Made by a program: the position numbers and the translations under genes. From Carallia brachiata (Eukaryota > Streptophyta > Magnoliopsida > Malpighiales > Rhizophoraceae), in assembly GCA_021464245.1 (NCBI GenBank), contig JADCRB010000040.1, positions 2,119,773 to 2,183,772 of the forward strand: 64,000 nt of DNA, read 5' to 3'. Each line of letters opens with the position of its first letter. Positions within the stretch are counted from its first letter, which is position 1. The notes beneath the pieces were generated by a model, which was not told the origin of the DNA, did not search any database, and saw only the letters and a program-made list of their open reading frames with translations. This document shows, in pieces, positions 24,211 to 35,791 of the stretch.

Positions 24211-27200
24211 CTTATGAATTTTTAGTCTACTCCAAGGGGGAGAGGAAAGCGATTACAAAAACTGAATGGCTGCGACAACGGGGGCTTGCCGCAGCTTTCC
24301 ACTGGTGGGAGAATAAGAGCCAATGAAAAAGTTTGCAATTTGTCAATCATTTTTAAGCTGAAAAGGGTGGGAATGAAAAAATACAAAAAGATGTATAGTA
24401 AAAGCACATAAAGTGTTCCGCACCACTTGCATAATTGTTAAAGATTTGTTTTGGAAATTCATGTAAAAAAACTCTAAATAGCAACGTAGATGCTCATACA
24501 TGATAGAGACACAAAGATCTGAAATTTTAAATGAAATATGCATTGAATTAAAAAAAAGAATAAATTATTTGATGTTATTAAGTAGATTGCATACTTGCAA
24601 CGTAAGTCATCAAACATACCCACATAATCTGGTGCATTTTCCTATTTATAACGTAAAATATTATAATCTTAATTATATATAAATAAAATATTCTATTACA
24701 TATTCAAAATGAATATATACGAGTTATGAAAAATATGAAGCACGATATATAATTTTTTTTATAAAAAATTTTTTTTAAATATGTCGATCATTAGATCCTT
24801 AGTTTAGGATCAGGTTAATTTTTATTTGATAAAATCCATTTAATAATTTTACAAGGGTGAACTCACCTCTTAAGTATTAATGGGAACGAGCGTGATTTTA
24901 CTACTGAAATTTAAGTGATGGAGTTTTTTTTAATGTTGCGTATCATTATTTATACCTGGTACAATCTTCAGTATAAATCAGATAAGAGTGACCGTAAACA
25001 CAAAAATTCAAATTCAAGATCTACAGCGTAGAAACATGAGGTATAATTTATGTTGGACAGTAGGGACTACCACATTTGGCTAGTTAAGATGAAAGAATGA
25101 AATGAAAAGTGACGTTAGCCTATCACATCAGCTCACTGAAATAAAATAGAATAAAGAAAATACTTTTTAGCTCCCAATTAGGAAGTTTTTGTGATTTTTT
25201 AATTAATGAATAAATTTTTTATTTTTTTATTATTATTGTTATAATTTTTATATTATGGCTTATTATATTTTTATTTAGTACATCATATATTATTATTATA
25301 AATTGTATATTTTAAATTATCTGTCATATATTTTATCTGATATATTATATAATGACAATTATTTAATAATCACTTCAAATGATTGTGTCCACAAAATAAT
25401 TTTACAGATAGATACTATCATTATTATCCAAACATATTTTATTTTTAGTAGGTTGAATTTTTGTTTAATTATTTTTTTCATAAAATTCGATTAAGTTCAA
25501 GAACAACATTATTAAAGCTCCATAAGTTTGGCATTAGACACTGAAAGTATTGTGATTGTTTTCGTTTATTTCGTAGAACTTAACAAATTGTGTAATTATA
25601 TTTTCAAAGAAATTGATAAACTTCACAAGAAGTGACATTGAAATCTCGTAATAAATATTGTCATTTTAAAATTTTAAAACAATAAGCATTAGTAAATCAA
25701 TTAAAACACTAAAAAAGCACACAAAAAAATACCTTTACACAAATTTTACGAAAAGTACAAGGACAAAAAAATTAGTTGGTCAGATCGAATAAACAAGCCC
25801 ACAAAAAAAAAAACGACACATATAAGAAAATCATATGACAAATAAAAGTAGAGTATATAGCCACTCTGTAGATACAATATAACGTTGCTAAGAAAACTAT
25901 AATACTAGACAAGGGTTAAATACAATGCTTTTGCACCAACTATATGACACAGATAAAGAAATCATACAACGCCTCAGAGGAAATATACGATGTTTATATT
26001 GAAAAACAACGATTTGTGGACTTACTAATGAAAATGCCTCTTCTATAGCAGTATTTTTAGGGAGATTTATAATTGCACAAAAAGTAGTATTGAACCTCAT
26101 AATAAATGCTTACATTTTATAGTAAACTGCGAACGTCTTACATTTACAATTTAGAAGACAAAACTATAGAAGAGGAGGTTGTAATACATAGGACAAATGG
26201 CATAGAGTACTAAGTATTTTTACAAGTTTGTCATATATTGTCTGTAAAATCTTATTAATGATATCATATATTATTAGAAAATTATAATAATTTTATCAGT
26301 AGTATCGTATATTATTTACTAAGTGTTGCATTATTTTATCGATAGTATTGTATATGAAGGTCTTTTAAATTTTTGGTATAAATTTAAGGTACTTGTTAAT
26401 TTTACTCCTTTTTTTAGTGAGTAAAACTAACTTATGATCAAATATCATTCAAATATTATTTTTAATTTTTTTGTTCAAGTGAACCCTATTTATTGTATGG
26501 TGTAAGATCATGAGTAAGTTATACTCACTTAAAAAAAAAGAGTCAAAATAGAAATCCTCTAAATTTGAATATTAACCTTTAGTATAAGTATCGTATAGAT
26601 CTGACCAAAGTTGTTTTGAGGAAGGGGTCAAACTTTGTTAACAATATTATAACAATAAATTCTTATTTTTATTTTGACAAATTATGTTAATACCTTATTT
26701 GACTAATTTAGTACTGAATAATGTTAGTATTTTTTACTTTTTTCGTCATGTTTGCATGTGGATATGTACTTGAATATATAGACTTAAAAAAATAAAAATA
26801 TTATTAATGTAGAATTCATATAAGTCACATAGAAATCATCTTTAAAAAAAAATATTGTATATATAAGTAAAGTGTCGTCTCAATTTTTTTTTTTACCTTT
26901 ATTTTCCATAAAATATATCTAAGTCTCCTTTTAAGATATAATTATCGTAATAAGCTGAAAAAAATTATATTTGATGGTTTCTAGTTTTTACACGTGTGTC
27001 TTATATTGTCTACGAAGCCTCATTGATAGTGTTATATATCATAATAAAATTATTGTATAATTTTTACAGGAGTCTAGCATATTAATCTAAAAATGTCATA
27101 TTATTTCCTTGACACAATGTGGCATATTAAAGTCTTCTAAAACCTTTGGTATAGATTCCAATCCTATCTGACTCAATATTTTTTCATTCAAAATAGTCAA

Positions 27201-28241
27201 TCCCTGTCAGAAGACAAATTTTTTCTTTCGACCATCTTTCCATTATTAATACAAAATATACACTACTTAGATACACTATACTATCAATATTGTATGGATA
27301 ATGGCAATCAAAATAAAAGAAGGGTGGTATTTGCTAGTAATGACATAAACTCAGTATCTTAGATTAGTTATAAATTTCAAACGAGAAGAGTAATACCTAT
27401 TGGATATTTTTGTAGAACAATTTTTCGTACCCAAAAAGAAAGGAGTTATGTATAAATCAAACTTATGTCAACTTATTTAGTAAAGTCTATTGTTATATTA
27501 TTCCATTGAATTAGTTTTACTTCAACTTATCTTATCTTTGCCAATTACTTTTACTTTGAATTCGTAATTGCACGCAGAAAGAATGAAAAGTGTCGTGTAA
27601 ATTCATTAATGTTACTGTATGTAATATAAAAATAGTCATGTCGTATATTATTTACAACATCTTGTATAAATTCATTAATGATGTTGTATATTGTATGAAA
27701 AGTATTTTATAGATTCTTTAATAGTGTTGTTTATAGCTGCACAGGATTTGACTGAATTTACAAAGTCAAACAGAATATCAAATGTCTTAAAATATCTATA
27801 GGTGACTAGTTTTCAGTTTCGTGGGGTAAGACAAGTCCTTTTACTGCATGAAATGTCTCTTCATTCTAGTAGACCACGGAAGAGGAGGCAATACTCCTGC
27901 AACAATGAAAGACACACACATATTTACATATCCCAATTGGGAAAATCAGAAAAAAAAAAAAAAAAAAGGGAGAAAAAGATGAAAGGAGCAAAAATTAGCT
28001 ATAGCTGCCAAATCTTTTCAAAGTTTAGTAAACATCCAACCATATCAAGTTCTACTTGTACCTGATGTGAACAGGAATATAAAATTACCCGTCAGCCAAA
28101 CCCACCCTAGTCAACCTTCAAGTACTAGCAAAAGAGTGAACAAAAAAAGAAAAAAAAAAAAAACCTTGGCATCTTCCCATCTGAAAAAAAAAAAAATGAA
28201 ATGGAAGAACCAACTATAATTGTATGAACTACAAAAAAAAA
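24211..28241. other. 4-kb AT-rich intergenic region, no gene recognised
   Basis: Open frames here are short, low in complexity and lack family features. The end (about 28125-28241) is A-rich and leads into the start of homology to position 1. Copy B may therefore extend left of 28242, to sequence whose partner lies outside the window. Confidence 0.4.
26215..27740. repeat. Degenerate interspersed/tandem motif around ATTAATG and GTATATTAT
   Basis: Variants of 'TCGTATATTAT' + 'TTTACAxxxT' + 'TTGTATAAATTCATTAATG' recur near 26225-26350, 27000-27070, 27590-27660 and 27660-27735. They look like decayed repeats of about 45-70 bp. No protein is implied. Confidence 0.35.
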
Positions 28242-28555
28242 ATCTGAAAAAGAAAAAGAAAAAAAAAAGAAACAGTAAGAGATGTAGGGTAAAGGATTTC
28301 TTTTCTTTTTTTTTTTTTTCTTCATCCCTTTTGACTTGTTTTCAGGGAGAAGAAGACGTTGTTCAAAAAAGAACGAGAAGGAGACAAATCCGAGGGGTTC
28401 AAAATTCGAGAAATTTGATTTAAAGCAAAGAAGAGCAAAAAAAGAACATGGATGTGTATTTACTTTTCTAAACCTTAGCCTTAAAATACACTTCAGCCCA
28501 TATTTATAAAAAGTTACTTCAATGTCCTTCACTTAACTTCGCACCACGGGATATT

Positions 28556-29060
28556 GGGATATGTATTAAAAAAGTCCTAAATCTTTAAATTTTTTTTATT
28601 TAAGTCTTAAATTTTTTTAATATTTCATTTCAGTTTTAAACCTTTTGATTTTACTCCAAATCAGTCCTTTCGTTAGTCAAATCGTTAAAAATTACTGTTC
28701 ACTAACGGAAATTTTTTAAAAAAGGTAAAATATACTATTTCAATTCACCAGTTAACAGAAATATTTTGTATAATCTTAAAAAAAATAAAATAAAAAATAA
28801 AAAATCTAAAATTTCAACTTACATGTTACTATTTGAGAGTAAAATACAAACATTTAACAACAAAAAAAATATTTAAATAATGTATTTTACCTTTTTAAAA
28901 AAATTTCCGTTAGTGAACAGTAATTTTTAACGGTTTGACTAACGGAAGGATTGATTTGGAGTAAAATCAAAAGGTTTAGAACTGAACTGAAATCTCAAAA
29001 AGGTTTAGGACTTAAATGAAAAAAAATCTAAAGGTTTAAGACTTTTTTAATGCATATCCC
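28556..29060. mobile_element. Near-palindromic 505-bp MITE, copy 1
   Basis: The ends are GGGATATGTATTAAAAAAGT and the inverse AATGCATATCCC. The arms include CCTTTTGATTTTACTCCAAAT, GTTAGTCAAACCGTTAAAAA and TTCACTAACGGAAA with their inverses. A second GGGATATT precedes it at 28548. It forms the left end of the large insertion. No coding capacity. Confidence 0.85.
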
Positions 29061-29285
29061 TAATTTTTTCTTATTATATTTATATGTTTTTTTTTTTTTA
29101 CAACTGCGAATATTTTTTGTATAATTATAAACAAAAAAAGTATGTAACAAAAAAATAACAATACTTTTTATATCATTTTTTATCGTTGTGGTTACACAAA
29201 ACACGCGTGTGGTTGCATAAAAAAATTACGTATAGAGATAATAAAAAAAAATGATATGTCTATAAACATTTTCTCATCACAAAAA
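29061..29285. repeat. Relative of the foldback MITE at 280-511
   Basis: It shares ATTATATTTATATG, TATAATTATAAACAAAAAAA, TATCATTTTTTATCGTT and TTACACAAAACACxC in the same order. Its left end is missing at the junction with the 505-bp MITE. Confidence 0.65.
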
Positions 29286-29308
29286 TTGTGCTAATTGTTT
29301 CTCTCTGA

Positions 29309-29719
29309 TCAATTCACAAAACGTTTGATAGGTGACGCTAATACCACTGGATAGTTGATGCTTACACACAAACCAAATTCCAACCATATTTATTTTAGTC
29401 ATAATTGATTTAGATTGAAACTTGTATACAAGATGTTTAGTCATGCGGACGACTTGAATATTGGAATAATATTGAATTAGGTGTTATTGGCAGATTTCAA
29501 CCTTATTCGATTTATTATTTTGCCTGTAATATGTATGGGATTTTTGTGCTCCTTTTTCCTTCTTTCCCTTCACATTTTGCTTTGGCAACTTCAAACAATC
29601 ATGCCGATATCTTTGGAGAACCGACCGTCAACGGTTCAGCTTTGTAATGCAATAATAAAATATTGGCAGCAAGTGTACAAATAGTTACTTAATATTGTCA
29701 TCAGATATATGAGATCATT
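29309..29719. repeat. Internal duplication in the large insertion, unit 1
   Basis: It matches 33917-35058 through AAAACGTTTGATA, ACCACTGGATA, TTAGTCATGC.GACGACTTGA, TTTGGAGAACCGACCGTCAA and the closing TTAATATTGTCA. No coding function is recognised. The well-kept segment around the GAACCGACCGTCAACGG motif could be from a gene leader. Confidence 0.75.
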
Positions 29720-30268
29720 TTTTTTTTTTGGTACATGTGAGAAGAAAGTAAAAGTAAGTTAATACGGAACAAAAACTACTTCATGCTGATCACCATCTAG
29801 CAACCCCAACAAAGCTTGAGGAGGATGATGGAGTAGAGATTGTGTGATGTACTGTGCTTTGAACATAACCGATTGAGATAATCTGTTGAGACTTCTTAGC
29901 GATTTTGTTTTTCTTACACTGTCTTTCAGCTTTCTTTGTAGCAAATAGATTGTAAGACGCTGTTTGTGAATTGTCGAGCAATTAAAATTTATAAAGACTT
30001 ACGCAATCAATAATCTTGAAATAAATCCTAAACACACTAGTTAAAAATGAGATGAAATTCCTAACACTACCCTAAGAAAAAATTTTAATTTTTGCTAATA
30101 TACAAGATGACCTGCAGATATCTTCGCCATAAAAAAATCCATTAAGATATTACATAGACTAAAAAGATATGTTTAGTTCGTAACAATTAAAAGAAAAATA
30201 TCAGGGAGATGTGATGGTTGTAGACTTGTAGCATATGTGGTTTAGGCAAAAGTAGTCCTTTTCTTAGT

Positions 30269-30396
30269 TCATAGCATGCGACAATGTTGGGAATTTGGGA
30301 AATTATTTGAGTCTTTGGCAACATCAATTAATTCCCCATGCTCAGTCACACCAAGAGACTTCAGTGCCGTCCTTGCATGGTCATTAAATACAACTG
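30269..30396 (-). other. Possible exon fragment of an unknown gene
   Basis: A pyrimidine-rich acceptor-like ...TTGTAG precedes a frame reading VVFNDHARTALKSLGVTEHG and then ELIDVAKDSNNF, ending at a stop at 30269. The composition looks protein-like, unlike the surrounding sequence. I do not recognise the family. Chance is possible. Confidence 0.25.
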
Positions 30397-31681
30397 CTAC
30401 AATTGACAAGAATCAAGAGAATGCATTTCACTGATTGGAATTTTCTTCAACTTGGCAACATGATTTTGGTTATACCGACTAGAATCCGTGACCCAAGTAA
30501 TTTTCAATGTCAAGTTTACAGATATTTTTTAATTGCAATCTTGTTTGTTTGTTCGGCAACTTGGTATCTATAACTGCCACTGATGCTGCGCTCAATAACG
30601 ATATGACAGTTTATGACTGAACCACCCATGATTAGCCAAATGATAGCGGAATTTTGAATATTTGATCTCCAGTATATTTCGTGTTTGAGTTAGAAGAGAT
30701 TCTCGGTCATAAAAAAAATTATTGATATGATTGAACGAAGATTAAAAGGCACTATTCAGTAAAATTTCTTTTTGAAGCTGGATTGAGAGGGAGAATGAGG
30801 TAAAGAAGACATCAATAATACTTGGTTCACCCAAAAAACTTCAAGAGCGCACCACCCTCTTGTTGCCTCATGGCAATGAATCCATGTTCTTGTTAAGGTC
30901 ATGGGTTCGAGGAGTAGTAGCAGCAATCACATGCAAAATACTTCAAGAGCCTTAAGATGCGTTTGGTATATAAAACAATGTAGGATGGTATAAGATAAAT
31001 TAAGCGTATCTCATCATGTCTCATATTTGATAAATCATTTAGATTTTTTTTGACACAAAGGAAAATTCATTCATTGACTCAATGAAGAAGTCATGATGGC
31101 ATAAATCATTTAGATAGAATAACACGAGATTGTTATATGATGTTTGTGGGTTAGTGCTATATGGGCTATATTATTCCGTGACATAGACTAAACCTATATC
31201 CTAAAATATTTTTTATATAAAAAATTATAATATTAGTCAGAAACTCTTCAATCATTTTTAATTTAATATTGACCACCATTGTCGCTGTTATCGACCCTTA
31301 CTCTTTGTCATCTCTCTCTCGTCTTTGTCCTACTCTCTCCAATCTCTTCCTCTCATCTCTGGCTCATATCTCTCCCTCTCTCTGCCCTTCCTCTCTCTTC
31401 CAGTTTTGATGCTTAGTTTATATAATTTAGGAATGTTTATATAGCCATCAAAAAAATTATTTAATAACAATTTTGTGAAATTAAAAAAAATAAAAATTCA
31501 TTTACATCATAAAATTACTAAGAAGTAAAATAAATGATTTGACTTTTAATTTTTGTTATTTGTTATAAAAAAAAAGTTAAAATAATAAAAATAAATTAAT
31601 TACTCTATAAAAACGATAAAATCATTTTAACACACTATACAACATAGTTATCCTATGTTACATGGCAATGCACCATAGAAA

Positions 31682-31698
31682 GGGGGGGGGGGGGGGGG
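31682..31698. repeat. Homopolymer of 17 G
   Basis: An uninterrupted G17 run sits in the large insertion. Such runs are rare in AT-rich plant DNA and prone to length error in sequencing. Confidence 0.9.
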
Positions 31699-33298
31699 TG
31701 AGAGTCTGAGAAAAGAGACAGGAGTTACCCCGTCCTCCGATGGAAGGCCACAGCTTTGCACCATCTCAGTTATGTTGAGTCTTCAACTTTGTTTTCTAAG
31801 GTTTGAAGTCTTCAATTTTGTTTTGTTTTGTTTTTTTTTTTTTGATCTGATCAATTTTGTTTTCTTTTTTTTTTTGGTCAAGTCAATTTTGTTTTCTTTT
31901 TGATCCTTTTCTCTGTAAATGACTGTATCTGTGAAGAGGCTCTCCTGGGCCTGACAAATGGCCCGTAATGATCACGGGTTCTTGGCTGACGAGCACTTAC
32001 TGGCATATGTGGGATCCAAATTAGGGTGTCACTAGAAGAATTGTGAAAGAAGACGGGTTAAAATTTTAAACTGATGCATAATATTTACATTAAAATTTAA
32101 TTATATACACAATATTTTTTTTAATAAAATTGATTCTCAATATTTTTACTATAGAATAATTTAGTATTTTCTTATTATATGACTGTTTAATTTATAAAGA
32201 ATTATATTATCTGTTCGTCGTGTTATCAGATCACCTCTTAATACGATATCATATCAATAAAAATATGGTAGTTTAATATTTTTTTCTAATTTTTTTCATT
32301 TTTCCCTATTTTTGAAAAAAAATAAAAAAAAGTTAAAATAAAATATTATAACATCATATTTTCAATAATATTATATCTTACTAAGAAGTGGTTTAATAAA
32401 TGATATACTTCTTGATAAATTAAATAGTTAAATAATTGAAAAAATACTGAATTATTTTACAGTAAAAATATTGAAGACCATTTTTTTAAAAAAAATATTG
32501 TATTTATAACTAAATTTTAACCTAAACGTTAGGCTATGATTTTAGCATGAAGGTTTAGTGTGCAAAGACAAGGCTACTTTGTGAAGGACTGTTGATTCAA
32601 AGGCAATGGAGAGAAAACAGTGAAGGATCACAGTACTTACTCCAATGCTTAATAAGCTATAAAATGCGTTTTTCCCGTTCAAGTTAGCACCCTAAAAGGC
32701 TCAACAAGATATAAGATGATGAATCTATTCGAGCATCTCTCTAACGTTCATTAAATGAATCCAATTTCTGGTCAGCAGTCTCAATGCTGAAGTATACGAT
32801 TCCTCAATACAGCTGCAAAGTAGTAAAAAGCTATATATCAATTGGAAGTAATTCCAGTCTCCAATTAATCTTTGCACAGAAAAAGCAGAGAATCGCAAGC
32901 AGGCAAATTGTTTGTGTACTTAACAAATAGCCAAATGGGGATATTGCTGTATACCTCATGTCCGCAATGAAACCAGTAACATGCACAATTACACTCTCAC
33001 ATGCACACATAAAGAAGACAGTTAATGCGTGAGACTTATATTCCAGCCAACAAAAGAGTCATTAAGAAAGAAGAAGTGCAGTCTTATTACAGGCATTCGA
33101 CTGCAAGCAATTCTTCATTTCCCTCTGTACAGTCAGACGAAGTCTGTAGAAATGGCAGGATTCTGAACGAGAAAATGAAATGAAAAATGTGTAACAGAGA
33201 CAGAAAATATGAAAACAAGAAGCCAATCTTCACCCTCTTAAAGAATTTCACACATGAATCATCGAGCTGTATGCAGTGCAATTTAATCAAACAAAACT

Positions 33299-33599
33299 CT
33301 AGCCTTTACAAACTGAACATCCAGGAAGCAAGAAGAAGCTCATCTGTTTGTTGGTAAGAATAAATCCACATGGTGGGACTATTTTTCTCACAGATGGTTT
33401 TGTAAACACCCAGGAAGCTACAATATCAACATTCACATTAGCACACCGCTTCAAACTTATCTCCCTTAATTTCCCCCAGTTTTGCACAACTTGATTCACC
33501 CCTTCTGCTGTTACACTCAAGCAACCATCCAAGTTCAAATGCAACAGCACAGGGCATTTATTTGCAATCTTTGCCAAGGCTGCATCATCAATTCCAGGA
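33299..33599 (-). pseudogene. C-terminal exon of an F-box/LRR (RNI-like) protein, captured fragment
   Basis: The minus strand reads PGIDDAALAKIANKCPVLLH followed by LNLDGCLSVTAEGVNQVV and LREISLKRCANVN. This is the cysteine-containing leucine-rich repeat pattern of plant F-box/LRR (SCF substrate receptor) proteins. It ends FFLLPGCSVCKG and stop. An AG at 33600-33601 just before the frame can serve as splice acceptor. No upstream LRR exons or F-box domain were found on this strand within the insertion. It is a fragment of about 100 residues against a usual 400-600. FBL17 or a relative is possible, not shown. Confidence 0.65.
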
Positions 33600-33916
33600 C
33601 TTTGTTTATTTATTTTAAAAATTATTTTTTCATTTTATTTCTTTCTGACAATGCCATGATTATCCAATTTATTCATGGCTCTTGACTTTTGACTCTTTTT
33701 TTTAACCAAAAAAGGCACGTTTGTGGGATGTGAGATTAATTTTAGAAGGCAATGAGGCAGTCTTCTAGAAAGAGTGGAAAATTTTGGACCATCAGCAGCC
33801 CGTGAAATTGAGTTGGAAATTAGCTGCTGCTTTGTTGTTTTCTTTCGACAGACTTCTCTATTGAAGGAAGGATAAATCCCGCCAAATCATAAAACTTCTG
33901 CAAAGTGCTCTTCTGC

Positions 33917-35058
33917 TTAATTCATAAAACGTTTGATATGTGACACTAATACCACTGGATAATTGATGCTCACACACAAACAAAGATTCCAACCACATTT
34001 TTTAAGTCATAATTGATTTAGATTAAACTCGAATACAAGAAGTTTAGTCATGCAGACGACTTGAATAATATTGAATTACATGTCATTTGGCAGATTTCAA
34101 CCTTGTTCGACTTATTATTTTGATGGAAATATAAATGGGATTTTCTCTTTGCACCGTGGCTTTCGTTGGCATAAAAATTCCTTGTTTATGTTTTTATTGG
34201 ACAGAGCCCTCTCACAACATTTATAGTATGTTTGAATTGAGAGAAATGCGTGAAAAAGAAAGTTATGAGAAAATAAAATTATTTGGATAAATGAGAAAGT
34301 TTTGACAAAGAAAATGATGAGAAAGAAAAATAAATAGTAATTTGTGAGAAAAAAGAATTATGAGAAAAATAGGTTGTTTGGATAGATAAAAAGCTGAGAG
34401 AAAAAAACTAATTAGAAAGAAAAAATAAATAATAATTTGTGAAAAAATTGTGAAAAAAATTATTTAGATAAATGAAAAATTTATCAAAAAGAAAAAATTG
34501 TAAAAAAATAATAAAATAATAATTGTATATTTTCTTTTCTTTTCTGTACTTTGCACAGGAAGCCAAACACAAAATTAGTTTACCTCACATTTCTTCCTTT
34601 CCTCCTAAACATTGCAACGGGACCAAATAAAAATTGGGAGTATACGCTCCTTTTTCCTTTCTTCCGTTCCATTTGGCTTTAGCAATGTCAAACAATCTTG
34701 CCGATGTCTTTGGAGAACCGACCGTCAACGGTACAGCGTTGTTCGTGCAATAATAAAATGGTTAAATGGACGTGGGCGGGAAAAGAAGACGTGAAGTAGA
34801 GAGAAAATTTTTTTTGTGTAACTAGCTGATTTATTTGTGTAACGAGATTCTGAATTATTATAACGAAATTTGAAAATATTTTTTATTTATTTTTTTGTTG
34901 CACAAATTAAGCATCTCATTATACAAATAAACCAATTGGTTGCATGAAAAATTTTTCTCGTTTGTCCCGCGTCTTCTTTTCCACGTATGTAACAGGATTC
35001 TAATAAAATATTGGCAGTGGGTGTAAAAGTAGTAACTTAATATTGTCAAATGAGATCA
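33917..35058. repeat. Internal duplication in the large insertion, unit 2
   Basis: This is a diverged copy of 29309-29719, expanded by a purine-rich stretch at about 34225-34540 and by the nested element at 34760-35000. The ancestral order is clear on both sides of these inserts. Confidence 0.75.
34760..35000. mobile_element. Nested 241-bp MULE-like MITE
   Basis: A 9-bp repeat TAATAAAAT flanks it (34751-34759, 35001-35009). Unit 1 of the internal duplication has this 9-mer once with joined flanks near 29653-29661. The ends are imperfect inverted repeats sharing ACGTGG and GAAAAGAAGACG. Confidence 0.7.
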
Positions 35059-35286
35059 AATTAATACAGTTTAGATTAGGTAGAGACTGTGGGACGTAGG
35101 CCCTTGGAGGCCACCGTTATGAATTAAGATTTTTATTTTGAAAATTTTGAGTTTTAATTACAAAAAATGTATGAGATTCATCAAAATGAAAAAAATTATT
35201 CTAATTGTGTAAATTACGGTCCAACGGACCTCTTAATGAACAAAATAAATAAGAGATTGTGAGACATATCATGCTTCTACTATAAT

Positions 35287-35791
35287 GGGATATGCATTAA
35301 AAAAAGTCCTAAACCTTTAGATTTTTTTTCATTTAAGTTTTAAACCTTTTTGAGATTTCATTTCAGTTCTAAACCTTTTGATTTTACTCCAAATCAATCC
35401 TTCCGTTAGTCAAACCGTTAAAAATTACTGTTCACTAACGGAAATTTTTTTAAAAAGGTAAAATACATTATTTAAATATTTTTTTGTTGTTAAATGCTTG
35501 TATTTTACTCTCAAATAGTAATATGTAAGTTGAAATTTTAGATTTTTTATTTTTTATTTTATTTTTTTTAAGATTATACAAAGTATATCTGTTAACTGGT
35601 GAATTGAAATAGTATATTTTACCTTTTTAAAAAAATTTCCGTTAGTGAACAGTAATTTTTAACGGTTTGACTAACGAAAGGACTGATTTGGAGCAAAATC
35701 AAAAGGTTTAGGACTGAAATGAAATATCAAAAAGGTTTAGCACTTAAATGAAAACAATCTAAAGGTTTAAAATTTTTTTAATACATATCCC
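35287..35791. mobile_element. Near-palindromic 505-bp MITE, copy 2
   Basis: It has the same length and arms as 28556-29060, with ends GGGATATGCATT and AATACATATCCC. The central part is inverted relative to copy 1. No convincing direct repeat flanks it. Confidence 0.85.

Larger units (their letters stand above)
29720..33298. other. Interior of the large insertion, mostly unassigned
   Basis: A possible exon fragment lies at 30269-30396, a pyrimidine-rich TCTC tract at 31305-31400 and a run of 17 G at 31682-31698. T-rich repeats lie at 31800-31900 and AT-rich sequence to 32560. A mixed-composition stretch at 32600-33290 could be the 3' UTR side of the F-box/LRR fragment. No transposase was seen. 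Confidence 0.45.

Noticed and set aside
24211..28241. CRISPR-like or regularly spaced array among the AT-rich repeats
   Set aside because: The repeated words are irregularly spaced and diverged, and the sequence is a plant nuclear genome.
35287..35791. Independent insertion of the second 505-bp MITE with its own target duplication
   Set aside because: The flanks (CTACTATAAT and TTGAACTATG) do not match as a direct repeat, so independent insertion could not be shown. It may have arrived as part of a larger rearranged piece.
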